DNA of 50,556 bases from contig JASHPB010000306.1 in assembly GCA_030038355.1 (NCBI GenBank), forward strand, positions 1 to 50,556, written 5' to 3'. The stretch's first letter is position 1; every line of letters begins with the position of its first letter. Below are positions 42,951-50,556 of this stretch, piece after piece. Made by a program: the position numbers and the translations under genes. The DNA comes from Candidatus Binataceae bacterium (lineage in GTDB: Bacteria > Desulfobacterota > Binatia > Binatales > Binataceae). The notes beneath the pieces were generated by a model. It did no database searches, was not told where the DNA came from, and saw only the letters and a program-made list of their open reading frames with translations.

Positions 42951-44375
42951 TTACAGCTCGAAGTCGGCTTCCTCGAGAATCCGCGCGGCGCGGTAGAGAA
43001 AGCGGTTGCCGAGGACGCCGTCAACCACGCGATGGTCGTACGACAGCGCGAGATACATCATCGTGCGAATTACGATCGCATCGTTGCCGTCGATATCGAC
43101 GACGACCGGCCGCTTCTTGACCTCGCCCATCCGGAGAATTCCGACCTGCGGCTGATTGATAATCGCAAAGCCGTAGAGATTTCCCTCGCGCCCGGGATTC
43201 GAGAGCGTGAAGCTCCCGCCCGCGAGGTCGTCGGCGCTGATTTTCTTATCGGCGACCTTGCGGCGAAGGTTTTCGATCTCGCGCGCGATTCCGATGAGCG
43301 ACATCGCCTCGGCCGCCTTGATCACCGGTACGAGCAGACCCTCTTCCGTATCCATCGCGATTCCGAGATTGATCTGCCGCCGGATCACCAGCGAATCGCC
43401 CACGACAGAGGCATTCATCCGCGGAAATTCCTTCAGCGCGCGCACCGTTGCGAATGCCGCAATCGGCAGCATCGTTAGCGCAAAACCCTCGTGGCGCTGG
43501 AAATCGTCCTTGTGTGTCTGCCGAAAGCGCATCGCGCGCGTCACGTCCACCTCGGCGACCGTGCCGACGTGCGGCGAATGCGTCTTCGAGTAAACCATGT
43601 GCTCGGCGATTAGCTTGCGCCGGCGCGTGAAGGCTTCGACCTCGTCACCCTCGCGCGGCTGATAGAAGGGAGGATTGTAGGCGCCGCCAACGGCGGCTGC
43701 GGCAGGCCGCGTCGCCGGCTGCGCCGCGATCGTCGCGGGCCGCTCCGCAAGCGCAGCCTGTGCGCCGCCGCCAGATGCAGGCGCAGCCGGCACGGCGCCT
43801 TTCCGTAGCGAGTCGAGATAGCGCTCGACGTCGCGCTTGCTCACGCGTCCGCCAAAGCCAGTCCCCGGCACGCGCTCCAAGTCGATTCCGTGCTCAGCGG
43901 CGATCTTGAGAACGACTGGCGAATAGCGGCGATGATCTCCGGCTGCCGCCGCCTTTGGCGCTTCGGCGCGCGGCGCTGATGCCGCAGCTTCGGCCGCACG
44001 CGGCGGCGCTGCACTCTCCGCAGGACGCGCTGGCGCGGGCTGCAGCCGTGACGGCACCACACTGAGAGGCGCCTTGGTCGGCGCCTCGAGCTTGGGCGCG
44101 CTATCTGCGCGCCCGGCCTGCGCACCTTTCGCTGCAGCCGCCGGTTCGATTTCGGCGAGCTTCGCTCCGACCGGGAGAGTCTGCCCCTCGGCGGCGACAA
44201 TCTTCGAGATTCGCCCCGCGCCGGGCGAAGGAATTTCCGTATCAACCTTGTCGGTTGAGATCTCTACGAGCGGCTGGTCCTCGCTGACCACGTCGCCCTC
44301 CTGTACCAGCCACTTCGCAATCGTGCCTTCGACGACACTCTCGCCCATCTGCGGCATGGTTACTTCGATTGCCAT
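42951..44375 (-). CDS. 2-oxo acid dehydrogenase E2 (lipoyl acyltransferase)
   Basis: This 474-residue core enzyme of a 2-oxo acid dehydrogenase complex has an N-terminal lipoyl domain with K43 in EISTDKVDTEIPSPGAG, an Ala/Pro linker, a peripheral-subunit-binding domain (about 152-192, HRRYSPVVLKIAAEHGIDLE, VPGTGFGGRVSKRDV), a second linker, and the catalytic acyltransferase domain (VEAFTRRRKLIAEHMVYSKT, TMLPIAAFATVRALKEFP, LGIAMDTEEGLLVPVIKAAE) with H448 in SYDHRVVDG. The start MAIEVTMPQMGE follows one base after the E1beta stop, so translation is coupled. Gene order E1alpha-E1beta-E2 without E3 fits branched-chain or acetoin/pyruvate complexes. The substrate cannot be assigned. Confidence 0.94.
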   Translation of the reverse strand: MAIEVTMPQMGESVVEGTIAKWLVQEGDVVSEDQPLVEISTDKVDTEIPSPGAGRISKIVAAEGQTLPVGAKLAEIEPAAAAKGAQAGRADSAPKLEAPTKAPLSVVPSRLQPAPARPAESAAPPRAAEAAASAPRAEAPKAAAAGDHRRYSPVVLKIAAEHGIDLERVPGTGFGGRVSKRDVERYLDSLRKGAVPAAPASGGGAQAALAERPATIAAQPATRPAAAAVGGAYNPPFYQPREGDEVEAFTRRRKLIAEHMVYSKTHSPHVGTVAEVDVTRAMRFRQTHKDDFQRHEGFALTMLPIAAFATVRALKEFPRMNASVVGDSLVIRRQINLGIAMDTEEGLLVPVIKAAEAMSLIGIAREIENLRRKVADKKISADDLAGGSFTLSNPGREGNLYGFAIINQPQVGILRMGEVKKRPVVVDIDGNDAIVIRTMMYLALSYDHRVVDGVLGNRFLYRAARILEEADFEL

Positions 44376-44376
44376 A

Positions 44377-45357
44377 TCAATAAGCCGCCAGGCCACGGAT
44401 CGCTTCGAGGATTCTGTTCGTATCGGGCAGGATCGTTTGTTCGAGCGGCGGGCTGAAGGCGACGTGCGTGTCGAGCGCGGCGACGCGCCGCACGGGACCA
44501 TCGAGGTCTTCGAACGCATGCTCGCTGATTAGCGCCGCGATCTCGCCGCCGATTCCGCCCGTCAGGCGGTCTTCGTGAACGATCAGCACCTTGCCGGTCT
44601 TGCGCGCGGTGGCGAGGACCGCCTCGCGATCGAGCGGCAGCAAGGTGCGCAGATCGAGAACCTCAACCGCGAGGCCATCTTCCTTCTCGACGATTCGTGC
44701 CGCGTCGAGCGACGGACCGAGCGTGCCGCCATAGGTGATGAGCGAAAGGTCGCCGCCTTCCTTGCGGATCTCGGCGACGCCGATTGGCACGGTGAAATCG
44801 CCCTCGGGCAGGTCTTCCTTGATACTGCGGTAAAGTCGCTTGTGCTCGAAGTACACCACGGGATTGCCGTCGCGGATCGCGCTCTTCAAAAGTCCCTTGG
44901 CGTCGTAAACAGTCGCAGGCGCAACGACTTTGAGGCCAGGCACGCGCGTGAACCATGCCTCAGGGTTCTGCGAATGGAACAGCGCCCCGTGCACGCCCGC
45001 ACCCGACGGAGCTCGCACGACCAGCGGACACGCGGCCTTGCCGCCGTGACGATAACGCAGTGTCGCGGCCATGTTCACAATCTGATCGAATGCGCACGAG
45101 ATGAAATCGGCGAATTGCATCTCGACCACCGGCCGCATCCCGAGCACCGCCGCGCCGATTCCCGCGCCGACAATCAGCGCCTCTGAGATGGGCGTATCGA
45201 TTACACGCTCCTCGCCGAACGCTGCGAGCAATCCTTCGGTCGCCTTGAACGCGCCACCGAGGTCGGCCACGTCCTCGCCCATGATGAAGACGTTTTCGTC
45301 GCGGCGCATCTCCTCGTGCAGTGCGATGTTGATCGCCTTGATGTAAGTCTGCTCCAC
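44377..45357 (-). CDS. 2-oxo acid dehydrogenase E1 beta subunit
   Basis: This 326-residue subunit forms the E1 decarboxylase heterotetramer with the alpha subunit upstream. Family segments are NIALHEEMRRDENVFIMGED, GGAFKATEGLLAAFGEERVI, TPISEALIVGAGIGAAVLGM, RPVVEMQFADFISCAFDQIV, VRAPSGAGVHGALFHSQNPE, and the transketolase C-terminal domain with ITYGGTLGPSLDA and VEVLDLRTLLPLD. It starts three bases after the E1alpha stop (45361) and ends one base before the E2 start, so it is the middle of a tight operon. It is equally compatible with branched-chain, acetoin or pyruvate dehydrogenase. Confidence 0.95.
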   Translation of the reverse strand: MEQTYIKAINIALHEEMRRDENVFIMGEDVADLGGAFKATEGLLAAFGEERVIDTPISEALIVGAGIGAAVLGMRPVVEMQFADFISCAFDQIVNMAATLRYRHGGKAACPLVVRAPSGAGVHGALFHSQNPEAWFTRVPGLKVVAPATVYDAKGLLKSAIRDGNPVVYFEHKRLYRSIKEDLPEGDFTVPIGVAEIRKEGGDLSLITYGGTLGPSLDAARIVEKEDGLAVEVLDLRTLLPLDREAVLATARKTGKVLIVHEDRLTGGIGGEIAALISEHAFEDLDGPVRRVAALDTHVAFSPPLEQTILPDTNRILEAIRGLAAY

Positions 45358-45360
45358 CGC

Positions 45361-46413
45361 TCAGCGCGCTCCGTGGTTGGAGTTGGAATTCGAGCTCGGC
45401 GTCACCGATGCTGCCGGTGAAGCGTATAAATCTTCGAGCGCCTCCTTTGGATCGGGCAGCGGGCTCTGCTCCGCGTAATCCACGGCTTGCTGAACGACCT
45501 GGTTCGTCTTTTCGTCGATCTGCTCACGGATGCGCTTGATGTCGTGGCCTTTCTTCTCCAGATAGAACTCGAAGCGCGGAATGGGATCGCGGCTCTCCCA
45601 TTCGATCAGCTCTTCCTTGTCGCGGTAGAGTGCCGCGTCGTGCTCGCTATGCCCGCGATAGCGATAGGTCTTGCATTCGATTAGCGCCGGGCCTTCGCCG
45701 GCGCGAACCTTGTCAACCACGCGCTCGGTCACTTCGAGCACCGCCAGCAAATCATTGCCGGAGCATACGTGGCCCTTGAAGCCGTAAGCTTCGGCGCGAT
45801 CCGCCACATCTTCGATCGCCATCTGCTTCTCGAGCGGCGTCGAATACGCGTAGCGATTGTTCTCACACACGAAGAGCACCGGAAGTTTGTGCACGCCCGC
45901 GAAGTTCATGGCCTCGTGCACATCACCACGCGATGACGCGCCCTCGCCGAAGAACGCAACCGCGATATTGGGGTCGCGCTTCATCTTGAATTTGAGCGCA
46001 GCACCGACGGCGACCGGCAGCGACGATCCCAGCATCGAGGTTGAACCGAACACGAAATGCTCCATGTCGCCGCCGTGCAGGAATGAATCCTTGCCGCGCG
46101 AGAGCCCCGTTTCCTTGCCCATGAGCTGCGCCATCAGGCGGCTCGGCTCGACGCCGCGCATGATGAAGACGCCCATGTCGCGATGGAGAGGCGCGACGAA
46201 ATCGCCGTCCTTGAGCGGCGCGCAGATGCCGGTAACGATCGCCTCCTGGCCAGCGCCCGAGTAGACGCCGCCCAGAATTTTGTTCTGTCGATGGAGCCGC
46301 GAGACGCGCTCTTCGAAGGCGCGGATGAGCTTCATCCAGTAGTAGAGTTGAAGTTCGTACTCGATGCGTGGCGAAGGCTCGGCCTCTCCGCGCGCGCCGA
46401 TAGTCTCAGGCAT
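45361..46413 (-). CDS. 2-oxo acid dehydrogenase E1 alpha subunit
   Basis: This 350-residue thiamine-diphosphate subunit decarboxylates a 2-oxo acid and reductively acylates E2. It shows YYWMKLIRAFEERVSRLHRQ, GGVYSGAGQEAIVTGI, LHRDMGVFIMRGVEPSRL, GGDMEHFVFGSTSMLGSSLP and the TPP/Mg motif from GEG (156-158) to CENNRYAYST. The C-terminal tail is Ser/Asn-rich (ASVTPSSNSNSNHGAR), not typical of the family. ATG 46413 is chosen because AGGAG (46422-46426) lies eight bases before it. It is the first gene of the E1alpha-E1beta-E2 operon. No lipoamide dehydrogenase (E3) gene is in the window. Confidence 0.94.
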   Translation of the reverse strand: MPETIGARGEAEPSPRIEYELQLYYWMKLIRAFEERVSRLHRQNKILGGVYSGAGQEAIVTGICAPLKDGDFVAPLHRDMGVFIMRGVEPSRLMAQLMGKETGLSRGKDSFLHGGDMEHFVFGSTSMLGSSLPVAVGAALKFKMKRDPNIAVAFFGEGASSRGDVHEAMNFAGVHKLPVLFVCENNRYAYSTPLEKQMAIEDVADRAEAYGFKGHVCSGNDLLAVLEVTERVVDKVRAGEGPALIECKTYRYRGHSEHDAALYRDKEELIEWESRDPIPRFEFYLEKKGHDIKRIREQIDEKTNQVVQQAVDYAEQSPLPDPKEALEDLYASPAASVTPSSNSNSNHGAR

Positions 46414-46506
46414 CTCGGGTGCTCCTGTTGCTAAAGCCGTTTCATACAGCTTATCGCAGGGCGGCTCGCGGTCCAAAAACTGCAAATTGTCGCTTTGGTG
46501 ACGCCA

Positions 46507-47448
46507 TCAGGCGAGCTGGCGAATCTGCTCGCGGACGGAGTCATTTACCGACAGCATGAACGGCGGCAGCCTGAGGGCGAGCGTCGCCCAGCTGCGATCT
46601 CGCGCCGTTACCGATTTCAACCGCGCCATTCCCTGCTCTACTTTGCCCGATGTGAGCAGACCCATCGCATGCCAGAATCGCAACTCAAGATTATCGGCAA
46701 GAAGATTCGCTGCCTTTTCGAATTCGCGATTGTGCTGGTCGAAGTCTCCGGCTTGCATCGCGGTCAAAGCGGCCCGCATGTGCCAATACGCGCGCGCGAC
46801 CGAAACCAACCGACGAATCTCCTTGAGCGGCTCGGGCGCGTCATCTACGCGGACGTCATAAACCTTGTCCGACCACGGCCTGCCCGTGTTCTTGCCCGAA
46901 ACAATCAGGATCGCCGCCGATTGCCGTCCGCGAATATCGCCGCCTTCCGCTTCGGCCGCATCCAGAACCGCCATCAACCGATCGACGAGCTCACCGCGCG
47001 CCGACCTGTACGCTTGCGCCATCGCGGGCCACACCGTCGCGCGAAGCATCATGTTCGCCTGCACGGAGAAACCTTCGCCGGTGATGTGACCCGCCTCGGC
47101 GATCGTCATCGACCCGCTATGTGCGGCGACACGCCCTTCGACATCGATCATCGCGACTTGGCGAACGGGGTTCATCGGATCGCTCGCGACAAGGCCCGCC
47201 AGCGCATCGGGCGCACTCTTGCCAGCGCGCATCAGGTCGAGTCCAAGCTTGCCGTAGCTCGGCTCCACGAGCGCCTGCGTCGCGACCGCGCCGACGCCGG
47301 CCTCGGCCCACGTCACGACGGAGCCGACCGAGAAATAATGTGACTCGACCGCAACGCCGAGCTCGCCGGTATCGGGATCACGTGCGACGATCGAATAGGT
47401 ATGGGCGAGCGGTGAGTTGCCGAATGCGACCGAATTGTCATGGGTCAT
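46507..47448 (-). CDS. DUF1028 family protein with C-terminal TPR-like region
   Basis: This 313-residue protein has residues about 15-215 matching DUF1028, a family related to Ntn-hydrolases: HTYSIVARDPDTGELGVAVE, SVVTWAEAGVGAVATQALVE, GKLGLDLMRAGKSAPDAL, VDVEGRVAAHSGS-like (IDVEGRVAAHSGS), ITGEGFSVQANMML and DIRGRQSAAILIVSG. The last 95 residues (ARAYWHMRAALTAMQAGDFD, EKAANLLADNLELRFWHAMG) look like a short tetratricopeptide-type helical region. ATG 47448 is fixed by AAGGAG (47456-47461). No signal peptide is seen. The function of DUF1028 proteins is not established. It is divergent from the erythromycin-esterase-like gene, with only 63 bases between starts, so shared regulation is likely. 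Confidence 0.88.
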   Translation of the reverse strand: MTHDNSVAFGNSPLAHTYSIVARDPDTGELGVAVESHYFSVGSVVTWAEAGVGAVATQALVEPSYGKLGLDLMRAGKSAPDALAGLVASDPMNPVRQVAMIDVEGRVAAHSGSMTIAEAGHITGEGFSVQANMMLRATVWPAMAQAYRSARGELVDRLMAVLDAAEAEGGDIRGRQSAAILIVSGKNTGRPWSDKVYDVRVDDAPEPLKEIRRLVSVARAYWHMRAALTAMQAGDFDQHNREFEKAANLLADNLELRFWHAMGLLTSGKVEQGMARLKSVTARDRSWATLALRLPPFMLSVNDSVREQIRQLA

Positions 47449-47511
47449 GGCGCGGCTCCTTGAATCGGCTTCGTACTTCATGACGGAATAGCAGGCGGAA
47501 GACCAGTGTAG

Positions 47512-48825
47512 ATGAGCATCTTCGGAAGCAAAGGTCGCGACCTCAAGGAGTTCAAAGCGTTCGCGCGCGAGCGCGCCATTCATCTCGACCGGGAAGTCTC
47601 ACCGCTCGACAACGCGGCGAAGCTCGCGCCGCTCGATTCGATCGTCGCGGGCCAGCGCCTCGCATTCGTCGGCGAGCCCGATCATTTCATCCATGAGAAG
47701 TATGCATATCGCGCAACGATGCTCGCATATCTTGCAGGGCATGGATTTACCCGCATCGGCGAGGAGCTGAGCCGCACCGACGGCGTGCGCATCGAGCGTT
47801 TCATCGAGAGCGGCGACGCCTCGCATCTCGGGCGAGTCGCTTCATACGGTTACCGCGGCGGCCGGCGCGACGATCGCGACGACACGCCAACGGGCGTGCT
47901 GAAAGACTCTTACGGCGACCGGTATCCGCTCGTTGAGTTCCGCGCCGAACAGGTCCGCTTCGCCGAAGCGCTCCGTGCGATTGCCACCCAGCTCAAACCT
48001 GGCACGAGTCGCCTCCGATGGTTCGGATTCGATGTCGACGCGCAGCCCGGATGCGCCTATGAAGATTTGTCGGCGATGCTCGAAGATGCGCGCGATGATT
48101 CGGCCGTCGCCACGATTCTCGACGGCCTGCGTCGCGTCCCCGGCGAATCGATCGATGACGAAATCCGTCGCCTCGACTGCGTGCTCGAGAAGCTCCACGC
48201 CGAGCGCGACCATCTCGGAACGATTGTCGGGATTGATGTCACGGAGGAGGCCACGTACCTCACGGCATGGCTCCGCGACAGCTTCGCCTACCTCCGTAGC
48301 ATCATTCCGATCACAAAGTGGGAGCATCTCAATCCGGCGATGACTGAGCGCGAGTTAATGATGCATCGCGAGGTGATGCGTCAGCTCGAGTCGGCGCGGC
48401 CCGGCGAAAAGATTGCGCTGCTCAGCCACGATGCTCATCTGTGTCGCGATACGAGCGCGATTCGTGGCATGAGCGCGGCAGCGGGCCCCGGAGGCAAATC
48501 GGCGCCGCCGCTCGGAGAATTCCTGTCGCGCGAATTTCCCGGCGAGGTGTTCGGCACCTGGATGCTCGTCGGCAGAGGCCGCGATCGGCAGCAGTTCGCC
48601 GAGCTGAGCGACGAAATCCGCCCTGTCGCCGGCAGCCTCAATGCCATTCTCGCCGACGTTGGTGAATGCTTCATCCTGCCCGTCGATCACAACGACCCGC
48701 GCGCTCGACTGCTTCGAAGCGAGATGCAGCTCGTGATGGACGGCAACGCTTCGCTCTACTGCGCGCCCGCTTCCCAGGCTGACGCGATCTTCTTTATCCG
48801 CGACGTCACGCCGATTCGTAGCTGA
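47512..48825 (+). CDS. Erythromycin esterase-like (Ere superfamily) protein
   Basis: This 437-residue protein shows the Ere pattern: QRLAFVGEPDHFIHEKYAYR with the conserved Glu (E55) and His (H58) of the GExxH motif, GFTRIGEELSRTDGVRIERF, RLRWFGFDVDAQPGCAYEDL, RELMMHREVMRQLESARPGE and KIALLSHDAHLCRDTSAIRG, then GTWMLVGRGRDRQ and SLYCAPASQADAIFFI. The family includes macrolide esterases but also many proteins of unknown role, so resistance should not be assumed. The insertion YGYRGGRRDDRDDTPTGVLK is rich in Arg/Asp. The start ATG 47512 has only a weak ribosome site. The next gene, cofG, is on the same strand 71 bases after the stop. Confidence 0.85.
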   Translation: MSIFGSKGRDLKEFKAFARERAIHLDREVSPLDNAAKLAPLDSIVAGQRLAFVGEPDHFIHEKYAYRATMLAYLAGHGFTRIGEELSRTDGVRIERFIESGDASHLGRVASYGYRGGRRDDRDDTPTGVLKDSYGDRYPLVEFRAEQVRFAEALRAIATQLKPGTSRLRWFGFDVDAQPGCAYEDLSAMLEDARDDSAVATILDGLRRVPGESIDDEIRRLDCVLEKLHAERDHLGTIVGIDVTEEATYLTAWLRDSFAYLRSIIPITKWEHLNPAMTERELMMHREVMRQLESARPGEKIALLSHDAHLCRDTSAIRGMSAAAGPGGKSAPPLGEFLSREFPGEVFGTWMLVGRGRDRQQFAELSDEIRPVAGSLNAILADVGECFILPVDHNDPRARLLRSEMQLVMDGNASLYCAPASQADAIFFIRDVTPIRS

Positions 48826-48896
48826 CAAGACCATGCTTGTAGTTTCAATTTGCAACCTGGTTGCCTCCTCTGATCCGATGGCCTATAAGGCGATCG

Positions 48897-50096
48897 ATGG
48901 CCTCCGTTCACACCTCGTCCACCGCCGACGCACGTGCTGCTGAGCCGCTCGCCGCGATCCTCGATCGCGCGGTTGTTGGCTCGGGGCTCTCCCTCGCTGA
49001 TGCCGTCGCACTAATCGAATGCTCCGATGCCGAACTGCCCGCGGTGATGGCCGCGGCGGCAGAACTTCGCGATCGCGCTAAGGGCCACGCCGTCACCTAC
49101 TCGCGCAAGGTTTTTCTGCCGATCACGAATCTCTGCCGCGATCGATGCACCTATTGCGCGTTCCGCAAAGATCCCGGCGAGCCGGGTGCGTGGACGATGA
49201 TGCCCGACGAGATCGCCGGATGGTCGCGGCGCGGCGCCGAGCTCGGATGCAAGGAAGCGTTGATGTGCCTCGGCGACAAACCCGAGGTCGCCTTCAAGGA
49301 GTATCGCGCGACTCTCGAATCACTCGGCGTGCGCACAACGATCGAATATGTCGGCCGCGCCTGCGAGATCGCGCTCGCCGAAGGCCTCCTGCCACACACC
49401 AACGCCGGCCTGATGACCACCGAAGAAATGCGGATGCTGCGGCCGCTCAACGCCAGCATGGGCCTGATGCTCGAGAGCATCTCGCTCCGCCTTCGCGCAC
49501 GTGGCGGAGTGCATCAAGCGGCGCCTGACAAGGAGCCGGCGTTGCGCGTCAAGATGATCGACGAGGCGGGAGCGCTTCGGATTCCCTTCACTACCGGAAT
49601 CCTGCTCGGAATCGGCGAGACCACTCCCGAGCGTGCCGAGAGTCTCATCGCGATTCGCGACATCAACGCGCGCCACGGCCATATCCAGGAAGTCATCATC
49701 CAGAACTTCCGCGCCAAGCCCGAGATCGCTATGGCCGATGCGCCAGAGCCGGATGCCTATGACATGGCACGCGCGATCGCGACCGCACGCCTCGTGCTCG
49801 GCGCCAATATGAACGTTCAGGCGCCGCCCAATCTGTCGCCACGCCAAATCGAACTTTTCCTCGACGCCGGAATCAACGACTGGGGCGGTATCTCGCCGCT
49901 CAGCAAGGACTACGTAAACCCTGAAGCGCCGTGGCCGCATATCGAGCGGCTCGGCGAGCGATGCGCCCGGGCGGGTTTCGATCTCAAGGAACGGCTCGCA
50001 ATCTATCCCGAATATATTAATGATGAGTGGCTCGACCCGGCGGTCGCGACCAATGTGCGCGCGATGTGGGCTCGAACCGTCGGAGGCCAGTCATGA
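48897..50096 (+). CDS. cofG: 7,8-didemethyl-8-hydroxy-5-deazariboflavin synthase subunit CofG
   Basis: This 399-residue radical SAM enzyme, with CofH, makes the Fo chromophore of coenzyme F420. The cluster cysteines are C80, C84, C87 in ITNLCRDRCTYCAF. Other landmarks are SRKVFLPITNLC, KEALMCLGDKPE, TIEYVGRACEIALAEGLLPH, NAGLMTTEEM, MGLMLESISLRLRARGGVHQ, RIPFTTGILLGIGETTPERA, VIIQNFRAKPEIAM, VQAPPNLSP and NDWGGISPLSKDYVNPEAPW. ATG 48897 is preferred, since AAGG lies just upstream; an in-frame TTG at 48861 is less likely. It overlaps cofH by four bases (ATGA), so the two halves that are fused as FbiC in actinobacteria are separate but coupled here. Confidence 0.97.
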   Translation: MASVHTSSTADARAAEPLAAILDRAVVGSGLSLADAVALIECSDAELPAVMAAAAELRDRAKGHAVTYSRKVFLPITNLCRDRCTYCAFRKDPGEPGAWTMMPDEIAGWSRRGAELGCKEALMCLGDKPEVAFKEYRATLESLGVRTTIEYVGRACEIALAEGLLPHTNAGLMTTEEMRMLRPLNASMGLMLESISLRLRARGGVHQAAPDKEPALRVKMIDEAGALRIPFTTGILLGIGETTPERAESLIAIRDINARHGHIQEVIIQNFRAKPEIAMADAPEPDAYDMARAIATARLVLGANMNVQAPPNLSPRQIELFLDAGINDWGGISPLSKDYVNPEAPWPHIERLGERCARAGFDLKERLAIYPEYINDEWLDPAVATNVRAMWARTVGGQS

Positions 50097-50556
50097 ATTT
50101 GGAGTTTTGGAGTAATTACGTCGACGAAATCGAGGCAACGCCCGTCGAGGCACTGCTCTCGAAATCGGCGCCCACGGTGCGCGCCGCGCTTGAGCGGAGC
50201 CTCGCCGATGAGGAGCTTACGCCCGACGAGGGATTCGCACTCTACACCTCAACGGCTGACGATCTGCGCGCGGTAGTGAAGTGCGCCGACCTCGCGCGGG
50301 CCAAAGACGTCGGCAACGAAGTCACCTACGTCGTCAATCGCAACATCAACTTCACCAATATCTGCTTTGTGGGATGCCAGTTCTGCGGCTTCAAGCGCCA
50401 GCGCTGGGAGTCCGACGCCTACGATCACAGCAACGAGACGATCGTAAAGAAGGTCGCCGACGCCGTCGCGCGCGGCGCCACCGAAGTATGCATGCAGGGC
50501 GGCATCAACCCCGAGATGCCCGACTTCAAGTATCGCGATCTGCTCGACGTGATTAA
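50093..50556 (+). CDS. cofH: CofH, N-terminal part (runs off the window)
   Basis: ATG 50093 overlaps the cofG stop (ATGA), and the frame stays open to the window end: 154 codons and two bases. The translated start MNLEFWSNYVDEIEATPVEA leads to the radical SAM motif C91-x3-C95-x2-C98 in NFTNICFVGCQFCGF, then ETIVKKVADAVARGATEVCM and QGGINPEMPDFKYRDLL, matching CofH, the Fo synthase subunit that adds the hydroxyphenyl unit from tyrosine. The menaquinone enzyme MqnC/MqnE is a related alternative, but the position directly after cofG decides for CofH. The C-terminal half is beyond the window. Confidence 0.96.
   Translation, partial: MNLEFWSNYVDEIEATPVEALLSKSAPTVRAALERSLADEELTPDEGFALYTSTADDLRAVVKCADLARAKDVGNEVTYVVNRNINFTNICFVGCQFCGFKRQRWESDAYDHSNETIVKKVADAVARGATEVCMQGGINPEMPDFKYRDLLDVI

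Noticed and set aside
1..50556. Insertion sequences, integrases, prophage, CRISPR, rRNA
   Set aside because: No transposase or integrase motif, regularly spaced repeat or rRNA-like stretch was seen on either strand.

Overview
The window is a GC-rich (about 60-65% by eye), gene-dense bacterial chromosome segment. It carries cofG and the start of cofH (coenzyme F420 biosynthesis), a family III CoA transferase, a DUF1329 exported protein, complex I genes and many signal-peptide proteins without close familiar relatives. This mix would suit Candidatus Binatota (Desulfobacterota_B) or another F420-making soil lineage. That is an inference from gene content, because there is no rRNA in the window. 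No tRNA, transposase, integrase or CRISPR array was found.

Layout. 1-3.7 kb: acetolactate synthase (minus strand), a broken SRPBCC gene and a CaiB/BaiF CoA transferase. 3.8-12.6 kb, the cell-envelope region: a small membrane-anchored protein, DUF1329, a membrane VWA-FHA protein, then, divergent from it, a three-gene operon of two large paralogous exported proteins and a lipoprotein. 12.7-16 kb: an orphan EmrA-like membrane fusion protein, an APH-fold phosphotransferase and a broken K+ channel gene. 16-25 kb, minus strand: aconitase, an Lhr-type helicase, and glycine oxidase coupled to a receiver-like protein. 25-28.8 kb: a trans-sulfuration PLP enzyme behind a possible leader peptide, a deleted and frameshifted hybrid histidine kinase, an exported protein of unknown function and a broken beta-propeller gene. 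28.9-34.4 kb: nuoB-nuoF-nuoG, an exported protein of unknown function and a zinc alcohol dehydrogenase. 34.5-40 kb: an RND efflux pair, then a patch of dispersed repeats. 40-46.4 kb: a GH63-like glucosidase and a 2-oxo acid dehydrogenase E1alpha-E1beta-E2 operon. 46.5-50.6 kb: DUF1028, an erythromycin-esterase-like protein, and cofG-cofH running off the end.

Most genes are central metabolism (branched-chain amino acid synthesis, TCA cycle, 2-oxo acid oxidation, respiration, thiamine, sulfur amino acids, F420) or envelope and export. The most novel part is the 5.9-12.6 kb block: a transmembrane VWA-FHA protein divergent from tandem DUF4382-like proteins that share a Pro/Thr linker and a cysteine-rich C-terminal tail. 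A second theme is gene decay. Four stretches that look empty hold recognisable remnants of real genes (SRPBCC, K+ channel, hybrid histidine kinase, delta-60/DUF5122 propeller), while genes of up to 1494 codons around them are intact.

All family assignments come from reading motifs by eye. No database search was run.
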